Positions 23,690-35,720 of a DNA stretch of 64,000 nucleotides are shown piece after piece. Position 1 is the stretch's first letter. Each line of letters begins with the position of its first letter. The position numbers were made by a program, and so were the translations under genes. Origin of the DNA: Lophius americanus. Lineage: Eukaryota > Chordata > Actinopteri > Lophiiformes > Lophiidae. The stretch spans positions 248,001-312,000 of the forward strand of contig JBBDHG010000124.1 in NCBI GenBank assembly GCA_037951165.1. The letters are read 5' to 3'. Under the pieces are notes generated by a model. That model was given only the letters and a program-made list of their open reading frames with translations. It did no database searches and was not told the origin of the DNA.

Positions 23690-24430
23690 TCAAATTCAAA
23701 TCACTTTATTTGTCACTGAGGGGTAATTAAAAGGCACATAGAGTAGCACAATACATCCAAACAGCATAACTACAAGCACCCACCCCTAAATGACTCACAT
23801 ACAACAGCTCACAGGACAACATATAGACAAATTAGAAGACACTTCATGACAAGTATTATGCAGAGTCCGTTAAAGTGTCAAAGTCCATTTGAAGTGCTAA
23901 AAGATTGATTAAAAATATACATAATGCAAAGTGCGTTGTGATAAACTGTCTATGATTTAACGGTGGCGCTGGGGGGCATGATGGGGATACCGGATCACGG
24001 GGGTTGGGCGTTCAGGAGCTGGACAGCCCTCGGGACAAAGCCTGTCTTTCTCCTCCGAGTCCTGCAGCCTGGGCAGCGAAGTTTGCGTCCTGAGGGCAGC
24101 TACTCAAACTCGGGGAACAATGCATGAGAAGGGTCCTGTAGAATTGAGCAAACTGATTTAACAGTTTGCTGTTCGCACATGGTAGTGAGAGCTCGGATAG
24201 GATGCCCAATGATTTTAGAGCAGATCTTTGCTATGTTCGCCAGGCCGTTTCTGTTCTGCAGGGTAATGGAGTGGAACCGGGAGATAAAGGAGAACGTTAC
24301 CACACTCTCAATGAAGGAATAATAGAATGTGATGAGGGTGTCTCTGCTGACCCAGAATGATTTTGGCTTCCTGAGTAAGTACAGTCTCTCAGAGAAAAGT
24401 TGCTCAAGAAGCTAAATACAATCTAAAAAA
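23690..24430 (-). mobile_element. Rex1-like LINE, 3' end fragment
   Basis: Read on the minus strand this is the 3' end of a LINE like the copies at 27.3-28.5 and 34.4-35.7 kb. It runs from the region coding for the end of ORF2, with GCTCGGATAGGATG and TCGGGACAAAGCCTG phrases on the plus strand, to a tail near ATTCAAATCACTTTATTTGT. It lies in the znf142 5' intron in sense orientation. Frames are short and broken. Confidence 0.55.
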
Positions 24431-24649
24431 AAATACAGAAGATTTCAGCAGCAATTCTATGGACTGATAGCTTTAAACTGTAACTTTTGAGGCCAACGAA
24501 TCTGGGGTTTGCCTGGGGGAGGAAGAATGATGCATGTGGTTGAAGATACTCCTTCCTAAAGTGAAGCATTGCAATGCTTTATAGCTTCTTTACTTTCTTT
24601 GATGATGTAAACTTGTAGAGTTTACAGGTTTAAATGAATTCCATCAAAT

Positions 24650-25090
24650 ATCAGGAAAACATATCTGCCATCTATGAGGAAGATTAAGCTTTGGTCTCAT
24701 TGGACGTTCTAAAAAGACAATGATCCCAAGCAGATCTCCAAGACCTCTAAGGCTGTGTATCGCACGCAGTCGCCTGATTTTGATCCTGTAGCAAGTCTCT
24801 GGTGGGATTTGAAGAGGGTGGTTGCAGTACATAAACCCAGGAATATTACAGATGTGGAGAGCTGCGACCAGGAGGGAAGGGCTAAGATTCCTCAGGATCA
24901 CTGCCAGAAAGCAGAGTCCTGTAATGTATCATATTTACAGCTTTTAATAGAGGCTAAATAATCTCTACAAATTACTCAAAATCTTCATCATTAAGATAGA
25001 ATAATTGAGCCTTAATTCCTCCATAAAGTGAAATGTTGTGTTATATTAAAGGCTTTTGCATTGAGCTGTTTAAGTTGTTCTAATAAAGCA
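24650..25090 (+). mobile_element. Tc1-like transposon, 3' fragment
   Basis: The segment matches the C-terminal part of a Tc1-like transposase: AAGACAATGATCCCAAGCAG (with the conserved Asp region), CGCCTGATTTTGATCCTGTA, then TGGTGGGATTTGAAGAGGG. The 5' half of the element is absent. Confidence 0.6.
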
Positions 25091-25608
25091 GCTGATAAAT
25101 GATATTTGCAAATAAACAAAATATACAATGAACGTTATATTGCTTTGTTGTTTGTTTGTTTGTTTTTCTATACATCAAGTCTTTTCACAAACAAGGTTTC
25201 AGTTCTGCACTATAATAAAGCAATGATTCAGATTTTTAACAAACAAACATACATTACATAAACTACACATATCGTAGACCTAAAAACCTATGTATCTCTC
25301 TAGTTTATTTAGATGGCTATAATTCCACTTGATAATTCAATTAGTAGGATTTAGTAATAATAATAATAAATTAAAATATTTGTATTATATTCATGACAGC
25401 GATGTTCTCCAAGATTCCACTTGTACATTAATAAACTGACATCAATACGTTAGCATTGCTGACGTTAGCTGACTAGACGCTAGCTTCTATCGAGTGTCGA
25501 GCACAGTTGTCATATAGCGTTAAAAATTATGACACTGCCACGGTCCTTGTATTCTTCGACAAAATTTTGAGTCTAAACTATAAATCACCATGAATAAATA
25601 TCACTTAC

Positions 25609-25850
25609 CTATTATATTTGTTTGCCAGCAAATTCTGTTAGACGATGATGATGGTAGTGGTGTTGGAGAAGTGGAACTAAGATTTGTGGCTGGGGAAGTA
25701 GTCGGAACGTTATTGTCAAACACAGGAAGTGTAATCGAAATCGACCCTTTCACCGCACACAAATGTCAGACGGTTGAAGAGGATTATCTTACAAAATAAC
25801 AATGTTGATTGAATTGAATTTAATATTAATTTAAGTTTGATTTATAAATA
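25609..25850 (-). other. znf142: Probable untranslated first exon of znf142
   Basis: On the minus strand a strong donor, AATAG|GTAAGTG, lies at 25,609/25,608. Every frame upstream of it is without an in-frame ATG that reads to the donor, so it fits a 5' UTR exon. Its distance from the bcs1l start (about 200-450 bp) fits a shared divergent promoter. The transcription start is not visible. Confidence 0.4.
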
Positions 25851-26051
25851 CAATGATTTGATTAATATACGACGTTAGCCTCCAAGAGGGCGGTCAAACG
25901 CAGAAGTTAGTGCATTATTGACTAGTTTAGTGACATGACCGGTATTTTAAAAATTACCAGCTGCAATGAGGTTAAATGTGTAGGTCTGTTCTACAAGTGT
26001 AAGAAGAACCGTTTAACCCGATTACACTGAGGGTGCGCATATATAAGGAAC
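25851..26051. promoter_or_regulatory. Probable bidirectional promoter of znf142 and bcs1l
   Basis: The short gap between two head-to-head genes very likely holds both promoters, as is known for the human pair. No classical TATA box sits at the right distance for bcs1l; a TATATAA occurs only about 10 bases before its ATG and is too close to serve it. Individual factor sites cannot be assigned by eye. Confidence 0.5.
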
Positions 26052-29000
26052 ATGCCCCTGTCAGACTTTTTGGACAGCCTCAAAGACAACCCATACTTTG
26101 GTGCAGGGTTTGGACTAGTTGGCATTGGGACAGCCTTAGCAATGGCCAGGAAAGGTGCCCAGGTGGGAATGATCTTCTTCCGCAGGCACTACATGATCAC
26201 TCTTGAGGTCCCCAGCAGGGATAAGAGCTACCACTGGCTCCTGAGCTGGATCACCAAGCATGCCAAGCATACTCAGCACCTGAGTGTGGAGACCTCCTAT
26301 CTGGCACATGAGAGTGGACGAGTTCACACGCAGTTTGATTTCCATCCGAGCCCTGGGAACCACATCATTTGGTAAGAAAAATGTAATTCTCGTACTTCTG
26401 TGTATCTAGTCAGCATGTCATGAAATACTGATTAGCCACTACATCGGGTTTATTAAACATAGCTTAGAAATTCCCCTTGTCACCAATACAGCTTTCACCC
26501 ATTGTGTTCTGTAGGTATGGAAGAAAGTGGATCAGGGTGGAGCGGACCAGAGAGAAGCAGATGGTAGATCTACATACTGGAACTCCATGGGAGTCTGTAA
26601 CCTTTACTGCGTTAGGCAGAGACAGACATATTTTCTTCAATATTTTACAAGAAGGTAAATCTGTCAAAGGCTGACCATTATAAAAGCTCCAAAACACTCG
26701 ATCCTTGGGATTCTTTTTTGTGGCAATTTACTGAAGTTATATGTTATATTTTGCAGCAAGAGAATTGGCTCTGAAGCAGGAAGAGGGACGTACAGTAATG
26801 TACACAGCCATGGGTGCTGAGTGGAGGCCCTTTGGATTTCCACGGAGACGCAGACCACTCAGCTCTGTCGTACTGGAGGCAGGTGTGGCTGAAAGGATTG
26901 TAGAGGATGTGAAGGAGTTCATTGGAAACCCCAAGTGGTACACAGACAGAGGTATAATATCATAGTTTTTTTAATGTTGCCAGATGCATTTTAAATCCTA
27001 ACTTGCCGTTTTATGAATCTATCTATGTTTAGGCTGAACATTGGCTATATTATTAGCAATGGCTATCTCACTTCCCTGGCTTACTGACAGGAAAAGATGG
27101 TGCTCATTTTTAGTTTGGATCAGTTAGAGTATTGATTGTGTGAGTGCAGGGGAGGATACGGAAATTTAAAACAGACTTAAAAACAATCTCAACATCTCCA
27201 AAAGTCATATGTTATGTAACTTGAATACAAAAACAATAAACTCAGTGTTAGCTGCTCAACTTCAACTTCAGAGTGTTTATTATCATATGCACAGTAAAGA
27301 AACTTGTTTCCCTGTACAATGAAATTTTTAATTTGTTGTCCACAGAATGCCAAACAATTTTAAAATCTAAGTATGAAGTGTAATGTTGCCATACCACACG
27401 TTGTTGCAGCTGGTCAGGATGCTCTCAACGATGCAGCTGTAGAAGTTGCTGAGGATCCTATGCCACATACAAAACTACCTCAGCCTCCTCAGAAAATATA
27501 GCATCAGTTGGGCCCACCTAACCAGCTGTGTGGTGTTCAGTGTTCAAGTGATGTCCTCCCTGATGTTAATGCCCAGGTATTTAAAGCTGCTCACACTCTC
27601 TACTTCAAGCTTCCGGATGTACAGTGGCTGATGAGGGGACCTCTTCATCCTCATGTCCACTGTCATCTCCTTGGTCTTGTCCGTGTTGAGGGTGAGGTTG
27701 CTCAGGAGCCAGTCACAGAGGGTTGGGGGCAGACCAAGTGTTGAGAGTTTGTGGGGGATGACCGTATTGAAAGCGGAGCTGTCTTTATTTTCCAGGTGGG
27801 AGAGGGAATAATGGAGGACAGCAGCGATAGCGTCAGAGGTGGACCTGTTGGGCCGGTAGGCTTACCACAGGGGTCCAGCTTATCTGATATGCTGCTCTGA
27901 ATGTGGGCCAGCACCACTCTCTCAAAACACTTCATTATGATTGGAATGAGTGCTACTGGCCTGTAATCATTCAGGCAGGCTGGTGGGCTAGTCTTGGGAA
28001 GGGGGACGGTGGTGATCTTGAAGCAGGAGGGAACGGTGCTCTGGTTGAAGATGGAGTTGAGAACATCAGCCAGCTCGTATGCACATGCTCTGAGAGCCCG
28101 CCCAGAGATGTTGTCAGGTCCCCCTGCCTTATGGGAGTATATCTTCCTCAGGGCTTTGTGTACCTGGCCTGATGAGATGGTTGGTGGAGGGTGGTTTGGT
28201 CCCGGTGTGTATGTGCCTCCTTTCTGTGCTGTGACTGGAGGTCTCAAAGCTGGTGTAGAAGGTATTGAGGTTATCCGGCATGCTGTCTGTGGAGCTGATG
28301 GTGCTGGGACTGTAGTTTGTGATGTGTGTATGGTCACAGGATTTGATTGTTTCAGTGGTTGTCTGTAGGCTGGATACAGGAACAAAGAGATGCGGTCTGC
28401 GTGTCTGGAGTGGGGGCAGGGTGCAGCCCTGTATGCACTGTGTATATTTCTGTAAATATGATCCAGTGATTTCTTATCACAGGTGGGAATATCCACGTGT
28501 TGGTAGTATTTAGCAAATACAGTCTGTAAATTTCACTGATTAAAGTCCATAATACTAAAAAATTAAATGCCTCTAATTTCCTAACTTTAATTCTGAACCA
28601 TGTCATCTTATTGAGACTGGTGACAGTTTCAATATTACCAATGTAATTTAAGTGATATCAACAAGTCATTTACTTTTTGAGCAATATTTTTGCATTATTA
28701 ATACATTAGGGAAACTTCCAGAGTGTTTTTCAAAGGTGTCTATAATAATTGGCATAAGTCTCCTCAAACTGTATTTAATAAGAATGTGATTTTTTATTCA
28801 TATGGCCATCATCAGAGCATCCATATTGTTGTCAGAGTTGATCATGTCATCATTCATTTTTCAGAGGTCTGAAATTAAAATTTAGAGATTGTTCAGTTCA
28901 TCCTGAATTCAGCCTAATATCAGCATTAGGCTTTTCAACAGACTAGTATCAGAGGCTAACAATGTTAAATTCCATAATTAAAAGGTACAGCCACAAAAAT

Positions 29001-32000
29001 TCGTTGACACACCTAAATTTAAATTTAAATGTTTGGATTTGTAAAACATATTCTAGATCACCTGTATGACTATGTCAATGAATTTTTTTTTTTTTGTCAA
29101 CCAGGAATCCCCTACAGAAGAGGATATTTGCTTTATGGTCCTCCTGGGTGTGGAAAAAGCAGTTTTATGTAAGTTTACTTCAGATTTTCTACCTTCATTT
29201 TTATTATTTGTGGGGAAAAAAAGACTGTATGTCAAGTTTTATCTACACTTCAGCACGGCACTGGCAGGTGAGCTGGGCTACAGCATCTGTCTTATGAGTC
29301 TGAGTGACCGCTCCTTGTCCGATGACCGTCTGAACCACCTACTGAGTGTGGCACCTCAGCAAAGCATCATACTGTTGGAGGATGTAGATGCAGCGTTTGT
29401 CAGCCGTGACATGCTTCCCACAGAGAGTAAGTAGCATTCAAGGACCTAGTTGCTTTAGATTTACAGTTACACATAAGTATTCTCAGTTAATATTTTTGAA
29501 TTCAAAGGAAGAAATGTCCATCACCAACAACTAATCCTCTCTGAAGCAGAGAACGGGCACCTTATGCACTGATCTCGAGGGGCTCATTGTAGCAACAAAA
29601 TACACTGCTAACAGGACAGAGGTTCTCCAGTACTCCTGCACTCATGCAGCTGTGGCTACCCACATAAAAACAAAACTACTCACTTAATCCCCTAGTCAAA
29701 ATACACAATAACCCTAGAGCAATTGTATTGCTTGTAGCAAGATAATTCTTCACTATTATTAAATTCTTTGCATGCCCTTAATACTGTGTGAATCTGTATT
29801 GATGCTACTGGAAACCTGAATTTCCCTTAGGATTAATAAATAATCTATCTATCTGTCTATCTGTCTGTCGGTCTATCTTTCTATCCATCTAAGTTGCAAA
29901 CTTGCTGCAGACACAGCCTCTACCTGCTGGTGGTATTACCACATTATTTCAGGCACTGATAAAGAAAACAAAAACGTTTAAATAAAAAATTTGAGCTTTT
30001 TATACTAAAATAATTTTTATAATAAAACAAATAATTAAGTATTATAAAATAATTGCCCATCCCCACTATTTATTTTTATGTTGCCAGCATTGTTTTGTCT
30101 CTGTCTGTAGGAATTTTCAAAAAGTTAAAAAACTATTTTTTTTTAAATTCCTTTAGAGAGGAAGCGTAAGGAACAGCCCCTCCGGATTTTGTGGTGATCC
30201 AGATAATTACAAGCTCAGAATGCATTATTCATGTTTTGCTGCCTGCTCAAGTGTGCATGAAACATGTAAAGAAATTCTGCATTTGCTGTTTATTCTTGAG
30301 TATCAGTTAACAAACAGCACATGCATACAGAACACTATTGGTAAATAGGTATAAATGGTTATAGCAGCACTGTCTGTACGTTCTAGCTTCAAAGTTTACA
30401 TGGACAGTAAGTTCAACATGCAAAGTAGCTGGGTCTTTTCACATTCTAATTTTTCCACAAGTTTAAATTTTTTTTCCATGGAAAGGTGATTTTAAGGTAA
30501 CCATTGCTTTAAAGACAGATCATCTTGTTGAATTCCAAAACAATATCCACTCCTCTAGGCTAACCAAGGAATGAAAAATAAGTCTCATGACTATTTTATC
30601 CGATGGTTGGGGGGGATGTTGGGAGGATTTGTAAAGCTGAGATTATTGAGATAGACTCTTTGTGTTTGTTTCTGTTTTTAGAGTCCCCTTTCAAATCCCG
30701 TTTGTCTTTCCTTCTCAGACCCTCTTGCCTACCAGGGAATGGGCCGACTGACCTTTAGTGGCCTTCTTAACTCTCTGGATGGAGTGGCTTCGTCTGAGGC
30801 CAGAATAGTTTTCATGACCACGAACTTCATTGACAGGTACTTTAACAGATGCTAATGTGATATTTCTGAAAAATATTCATATTATAATATTTTTCGTAAA
30901 TACTTACATTATTGAAAGGTTGTTTTCCACCCCAGCATCAAAGGGAATATTAAGTTAATAAGTAGCTGGTGAATATTGCGTAACATTTAGCAATAAAAGA
31001 GACAGATGTTATATCTCAGTAGAGGATGGAGATCAAAATATAGTTTAACGAGAAAAGCACATGAAGAGAACAAATCTCCGCGAAGGCACAACAGTTCCTT
31101 AGATTTAGGAAAGATTCATACAGATATCTTTATGAATTTCTGAGTTATTGCCAGCCTCTAAATCTACCTATTGCTGCAATTCTTCCTTTCTTTCTTCCTT
31201 TGATTCCTTTGATGTTTCTTTGGGTGTTGAGCTGGGGGCTCAGTTCAAGAGTTCCTTTGATGTTATTTGAGGCATTCCAGGTAATGATCTCATGCAAGTG
31301 GCTTAGCTGATGCAAATATTGTGCATAGATGTAGTCAAAAAGAAGAAGAAGTCTTAACTGTCGCTCAGGGAGCAGATTGGGGATTGGGGTCTTGCTCAAG
31401 GACCCTTCGACATGTAGAGTGCTGGGGCTTGAACTGCCGACTTGCCAATCTTCCAATGGGAGAAGGCTAATTTACCCATAATTAACTATGAGGACTTTAA
31501 AGAAACTAAAATATTTAACATATATTGTGTTTACGACACTTATTTGTTTTTCTACAAGATTCCAGCGGTGTTATTTCATTGTTTGATGTTTTATTTTTTT
31601 GTTTTACTATGAAGAAAATACTCAAATTATTAAAACACATTGGATGAGTAGGTGTGTTCAAACTTCGAGTGGAACTGTATATCATAAGGACCCAAATGTG
31701 TTGTGATACTTTTGAGTTGTATGTGTAGTTATTCAGTATAACAGTGACATTAAGTATTCCTTGTAATCTCTGCACACAGATTAGATTCCGCACTGGTCCG
31801 ACCCGGCCGTGTTGATCTGAAGCAGTACATCGGTTATTGTACAAACTGGCAGCTCACACAGATGTTCCAGCGGTTCTACCCAGACAAGTCCTGCTCTGTA
31901 GGAGAAAAGTTTGCGGAGTGCGCATTGGGCTCCCACTCTGAGATTAGTGCTGCCCAGGTGCAAGGACACTTTCTGCTGCACAAAATGGACCCTATAGGAT

Positions 32001-32032
32001 CAATAGACAACGTTGGTCAAATAAAAGAATGA
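26052..32032 (+). CDS. bcs1l: Mitochondrial chaperone BCS1
   Basis: Seven exons join in phase: 26,052-26,371, 26,515-26,654, 26,757-26,951, 29,105-29,168, 29,254-29,426, 30,719-30,836 and 31,780-32,032. The CDS is 1,263 bp, 420 residues; human BCS1L has 419. All introns are GT-AG. The product is the inner-membrane AAA ATPase that moves the folded Rieske iron-sulfur protein into complex III. A single N-terminal membrane segment lies at about residues 15-32 ([13 protein letters not shown]), followed by a basic internal targeting stretch. The BCS1-specific domain covers exons 1-3. The Walker A GPPGCGKS is at residues 230-237 and Walker B IILLED at 278-283. The C-terminal part has the sensor region MTTNF and [10 protein letters not shown]. 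The ATG is in good agreement with the family start ([19 protein letters not shown]). Nothing is broken. Intron 3 carries a LINE; intron 4 is only 85 bp. Confidence 0.97.
27250..28500 (-). mobile_element. Rex1-like LINE, 5'-truncated, in bcs1l intron 3
   Basis: The minus strand reads [17 protein letters not shown], then [25 protein letters not shown] and [18 protein letters not shown], the N-terminal reverse-transcriptase blocks of the Rex1/CR1/L2 group. Then comes a jump past the central catalytic blocks to the C-terminal coding region and a 3' tail near 27,270-27,330. It is antisense to bcs1l. The missing middle and stop codons show it is dead. Confidence 0.8.
29427..30718. other. bcs1l intron 5
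   Basis: No exon is needed here: exons 5 and 6 join in phase. A LINE-like 3' tail with CTATCTATCTGTCTATC-type repeats lies at about 29,770-29,890 (TTTCCCTTAGGATTAATAAA, then TATC units), like the Rex1 tails at 33.4 and 37.2 kb. Confidence 0.6.
30837..31779. other. bcs1l intron 6
   Basis: Plain intronic sequence; no repeat is firmly recognised. It has a mildly GC-rich patch near 31,360-31,450. Confidence 0.4.
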
Positions 32033-32133
32033 CCGGATTGGATTGGAGAATGATGACTGAATTACTATTATTCCGTTGAAGTTATGTGAAGATATTAATA
32101 CCATAAACTGTACATGCAGTATTATGATGGATA

Positions 32134-32139
32134 AATAAA
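32134..32139 (+). terminator. bcs1l: bcs1l polyadenylation signal candidate
   Basis: AATAAA about 100 bp after the stop codon. Another AATAAA lies at 32,278-32,283. Either fits a short 3' UTR. Confidence 0.5.
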
Positions 32140-32283
32140 TCATGTGAATACATTTCTCTGAAGCACATTCTGTCATGAACGAGGTACCTACTTATTTGAC
32201 TGTCATCTTGAGTGAGGGAATGAACATGACAATCTTTCGTCTTTCGTCGGCATCGATTATTATTACTATGTGCTTTCAATAAA

Positions 32284-34379
32284 AATAATACAATTATTAG
32301 CAATTATACTGTATTATATATTTATATATTATATAGTAATCCGTTCAAGATGGAAACACTTGATCTGCTGTGGCGAGAGAACAGCAGGAGGAAGAAGATT
32401 ATATAGTTATGTTACAATTATATTGGATTTCCAACCACTGTTTTTTGCTTTTTTTTTTTGCACCAAAAGCAGGCGAAATTGATTCAGAATCTCTTAGGCG
32501 TTGAAAGATTGATTTCCCAAAGTACTTCACTAGGTGTTATAGTAAGATCAATAACTGTGCCCTAATTCTTTTGAGCAATTTATATGCTATCCTAAATCAT
32601 AAAATCAAATTTTAAAATTAATTAATATTTTGGTCAGGACCGATACACCTTAAAAGATTGGGTCAAAAAAGTATAAAATAATATTTAAAACATTTTTTGC
32701 CACCGGAACATGTAAAGCCTCTGGGGTATTGAAAACAATCTACCGCTTAACAAAATAAAATGATGTATCTAAATTGGTGTTTTTACATAGCATTGGCATC
32801 CCTCACTGTGTTAATCACAATAAGTATATGCTCATTAACGTATCTGTCAAGTTTTCCAACACCTTTATTAGCAGTTAAAAAACAGGCAGGTTGTTATGTT
32901 TAACCAAAATAGCGGAAATCAGAGATTTTTTATTTTCATTTTTTTGCATTATAGATAAACCAAAAGGTACAATGTCGTCTCTCTCTCAAAACGTTAAAGC
33001 GTTTTGCACAAACACGGATAAAAATATCCTTGTTTGTCTCGTCTGTGTTTCTGAAACGGTGGATTATGCGAAAATAGGTATTCGTTCCAAATAAAACAGT
33101 CTATTCTAATTCTAAGATGAAACGTTTTGGCGAAACCCTTAAATATGCATGCAGACAGATTAGAGAAAAAAGAAAGAAGAAATCCATTTTAACAGAAAGG
33201 GCGAGCGCTCCTCCGTGGAGGCTACCATGTTGTGCTGCCATCAAATATGGGAAAACTAAAAGCTCAATCAAGATATTACAAGAGATTATATTGTAATATT
33301 TCTAGTATATTTCCTGTATAGCGTAATATTTATATTATAGTTTAATATTTCCTGTGTAGTGAAATATTTCTAGTATAGTGTAATATTTATATTTGCATTT
33401 TATTCTGTTATATTTGTTGTGGGTGCGCTCTTTGTTGCTGTAACACTGCAATTTCCCCGTTGTGGGACTAATAAAGGTTTATCTTATATTTTAACTTAAG
33501 AGATAGTTCATATCATTTTTAATGTTGACAAAAGACACAAAGTTACCCTTATGAATCATACGTGAGCATCTGAGTAGGCTTTCTTTTACGAGTGGACCTC
33601 CATGGTTGTAGTAGACTAGCTGGAAAAATTGTACAGGTACTGGTTTAACAAGGGATTCCCTTCTTTCCATTTGTTCACTTTTTCGGTTTCCACATGCCTT
33701 CTCTTTTATTGACATACTTTGTTTTGTTTCTCTTCCTTTCTTTTCTCAGACTTCTCAGTGATGAGAGCTCCTGTGAGGCTCACAAACTGACTGTTGTGCA
33801 CTTTCAAATTCTTTTCCTGCATGGTATTCCTTTCCACTATAGTGATTTCTCATTATCAGAGGAATAGCTACTTGGATTCCTTTCACACTGTCTCTGTCTG
33901 TTTGACTGACCATTCCTTGCACTATGTCAAAGTTAGGGTTCCGTTGAAGGACCAGGCGGGTTACTTAGTGAGTTTCTCGTCCTTAATGTTGGTACCCTCT
34001 GTTGTAACTGGGGTAATCTACTGGGAAGTCATTTTACTAGGTGCAGCAAGTTGTGATGCAGTGTTTGTGGTAACTATTCTCAGACACAAGCATGTATAAT
34101 TATAAATAAGAAATATAAAGTCTTTCTCTGGCCCGGCCCAGGACACTTTAAATTGCCATATGAACCATGTCATTGTTGAGGTGTGGGTCAGGCATGAGAA
34201 GTTGGCTCCTCCGTCTAATTTAGCTGTACAGCAGATAAGCATATTACATAAAAAAGCATATTTCAGGTGAAGTATCTCCCACTAATGCAGAAGTTTCCTT
34301 GTGGGACCCATAACTCCCATTGCCATGTCTCCCGTCAGAGTGCTGCTTTCAAATCTGATAATTTGACTAATTCAAGACT
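32284..34379. other. Intergenic DNA with LINE tails
   Basis: No gene is recognised. A segment at about 32,350-32,395 (GATCTGCTGTGGCGA, then AACAGCAGGAGGAAG) looks like an RTE-type LINE 3' end. At 33,280-33,485 a Rex1-like 3' tail is present: TTGCTGTAACACTGCAATTT, then GGGACTAATAAAGG. It is preceded by several TAATATTT.TA.T units. The open frame at 33,794-34,099 has no known relative. Confidence 0.45.
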
Positions 34380-35720
34380 GAAGATTCAACATTTTTTATT
34401 GTCATACACACAGTAGGAACATAGTTCACACTGAGCAACAAAATTCTTATTTTGCAGTTTCCCTTCTCACAAATAGAAAATTCGATAGAAGAGAATAAAA
34501 ATATATACTAAAACTAAAGGTATAAAGGTATAAAATATATAAATATGTTTAAAAGAACAAAGTGTATCCAAAGTCCGTGATGTTTAGAAGCATTTTAGAT
34601 TAGGCCCTGAGATGATATGGATGTAGTGCAAATAGGAAGAAATTGATTTAGTGCAAATATGAAAATAGTGCATTGAACAAGGTGCAAATGTGCAAATATA
34701 CAGACATCAGCTGAGCCACCTCCTCCCCGTAGGCTGTCTCTACTCCACCAGTGATCAGCTCAATGACTGTTGTATAATCCGCAAATTTGATGATGGTGGT
34801 GTTGCACTGGGTGGAGAAACTGTGGTATATGAAGAGAGTGTACAGGAGCGGACTCAGCACACAGCCCTGGGGGGTCCTTGTGCACACCGTCCTTGTGCCT
34901 GATGTTCGGGTACCAACTCTGACTATCTGGGGTCTGTCTGTGAGGAAATCCAGAAACCAGCAGCAGAGGAAGTATATCAGTCCAAGGGCGAAGAGCTTCT
35001 CAGCCAGTATGGTTGGGAGGACCGTGTTAAAGGCCGAGCTGTAGTCGATGAATGGCATTCGTACATATGTGTCCTTGTTCTCCAGATGTGTGAGGGCCGG
35101 GTGGAAGGCAGCATAGACTGCGTCGTCCGTGGACCGGTTCTGACGGTACGAGAACTGTAGAGTGTCGAGAGTGTCTGGGATGGTCTTTTTGATGTGGGTC
35201 ATGACTACCCTCTCAAAACACTTCATTATAGTTGAGGTGAGTGCAATGGGACGGTAGTCATTTAAGCAGGTTATGGTGTTTTTTCTTGGGGAGGGGAACA
35301 ATGGCGGCGGTCTTGAAGCAGTTGGGTACAGAAGATTGTGAGAGGGACAGATTGTAAATATCTGCTAACACCTCAGCCAGCTCTGATGAGCAGTCCCTCA
35401 TCGCTCGGACTGGGATGTTATCAGGACCTTCTGCTTTCCGGGGGTTGGTTCTCCTCGGTGAACCAGCTCTGTGCTGCCTCTGTTGGTAGGATCCCTCTGT
35501 GTTGGTTTGTGTTGAAGGTGTTGAAGCGAGCGTAGAACTCATTCAGCTCATCTGCCAGTGTGCTTTGGCTGGTTGTGACCCCTCCTCTCCTCTGATGGTA
35601 GTCTGTGATGTGTTGAAGGACCTGCCACATGCGCCGGGGATGTGCGGTGGTGTAGTATCCCTTCAGCTTCACATGCTACTGTTTCTTGGCTTCTCTGATG
35701 GAGCTACTTAGATCATATCT
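34380..35720 (-). mobile_element. Rex1-like LINE, dead copy
   Basis: On the minus strand the reverse transcriptase reads PDNIPVRAMRDC, SVPNCFKTAAIVPLPKK, LNDYRPIALTSTIMKCFE, LQFSYRQNRSTDDAV, FIDYSSAFNTVLP, RTPQGCVLSPLLYTL and IIKFADYTTVI. The catalytic box is FADY instead of FADD, and a frameshift splits the domain near 35,270. The 3' tail with TTTTTTATTGTCATACAC on the plus strand is at 34,393-34,410. No endonuclease region is present, so the copy is 5'-truncated near 35,720. Confidence 0.85.

Noticed and set aside
25590..25799. 70-codon plus-strand ORF upstream of bcs1l
   Set aside because: It overlaps the probable znf142 first exon on the other strand, has no known relative, and bcs1l has a full-length start downstream.
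30150..30200. Possible extra bcs1l exon (GAGAGGAAGCGTAAGG)
   Set aside because: Exons ending at 29,426 and starting at 30,719 already join in phase and give the family sequence without a gap.
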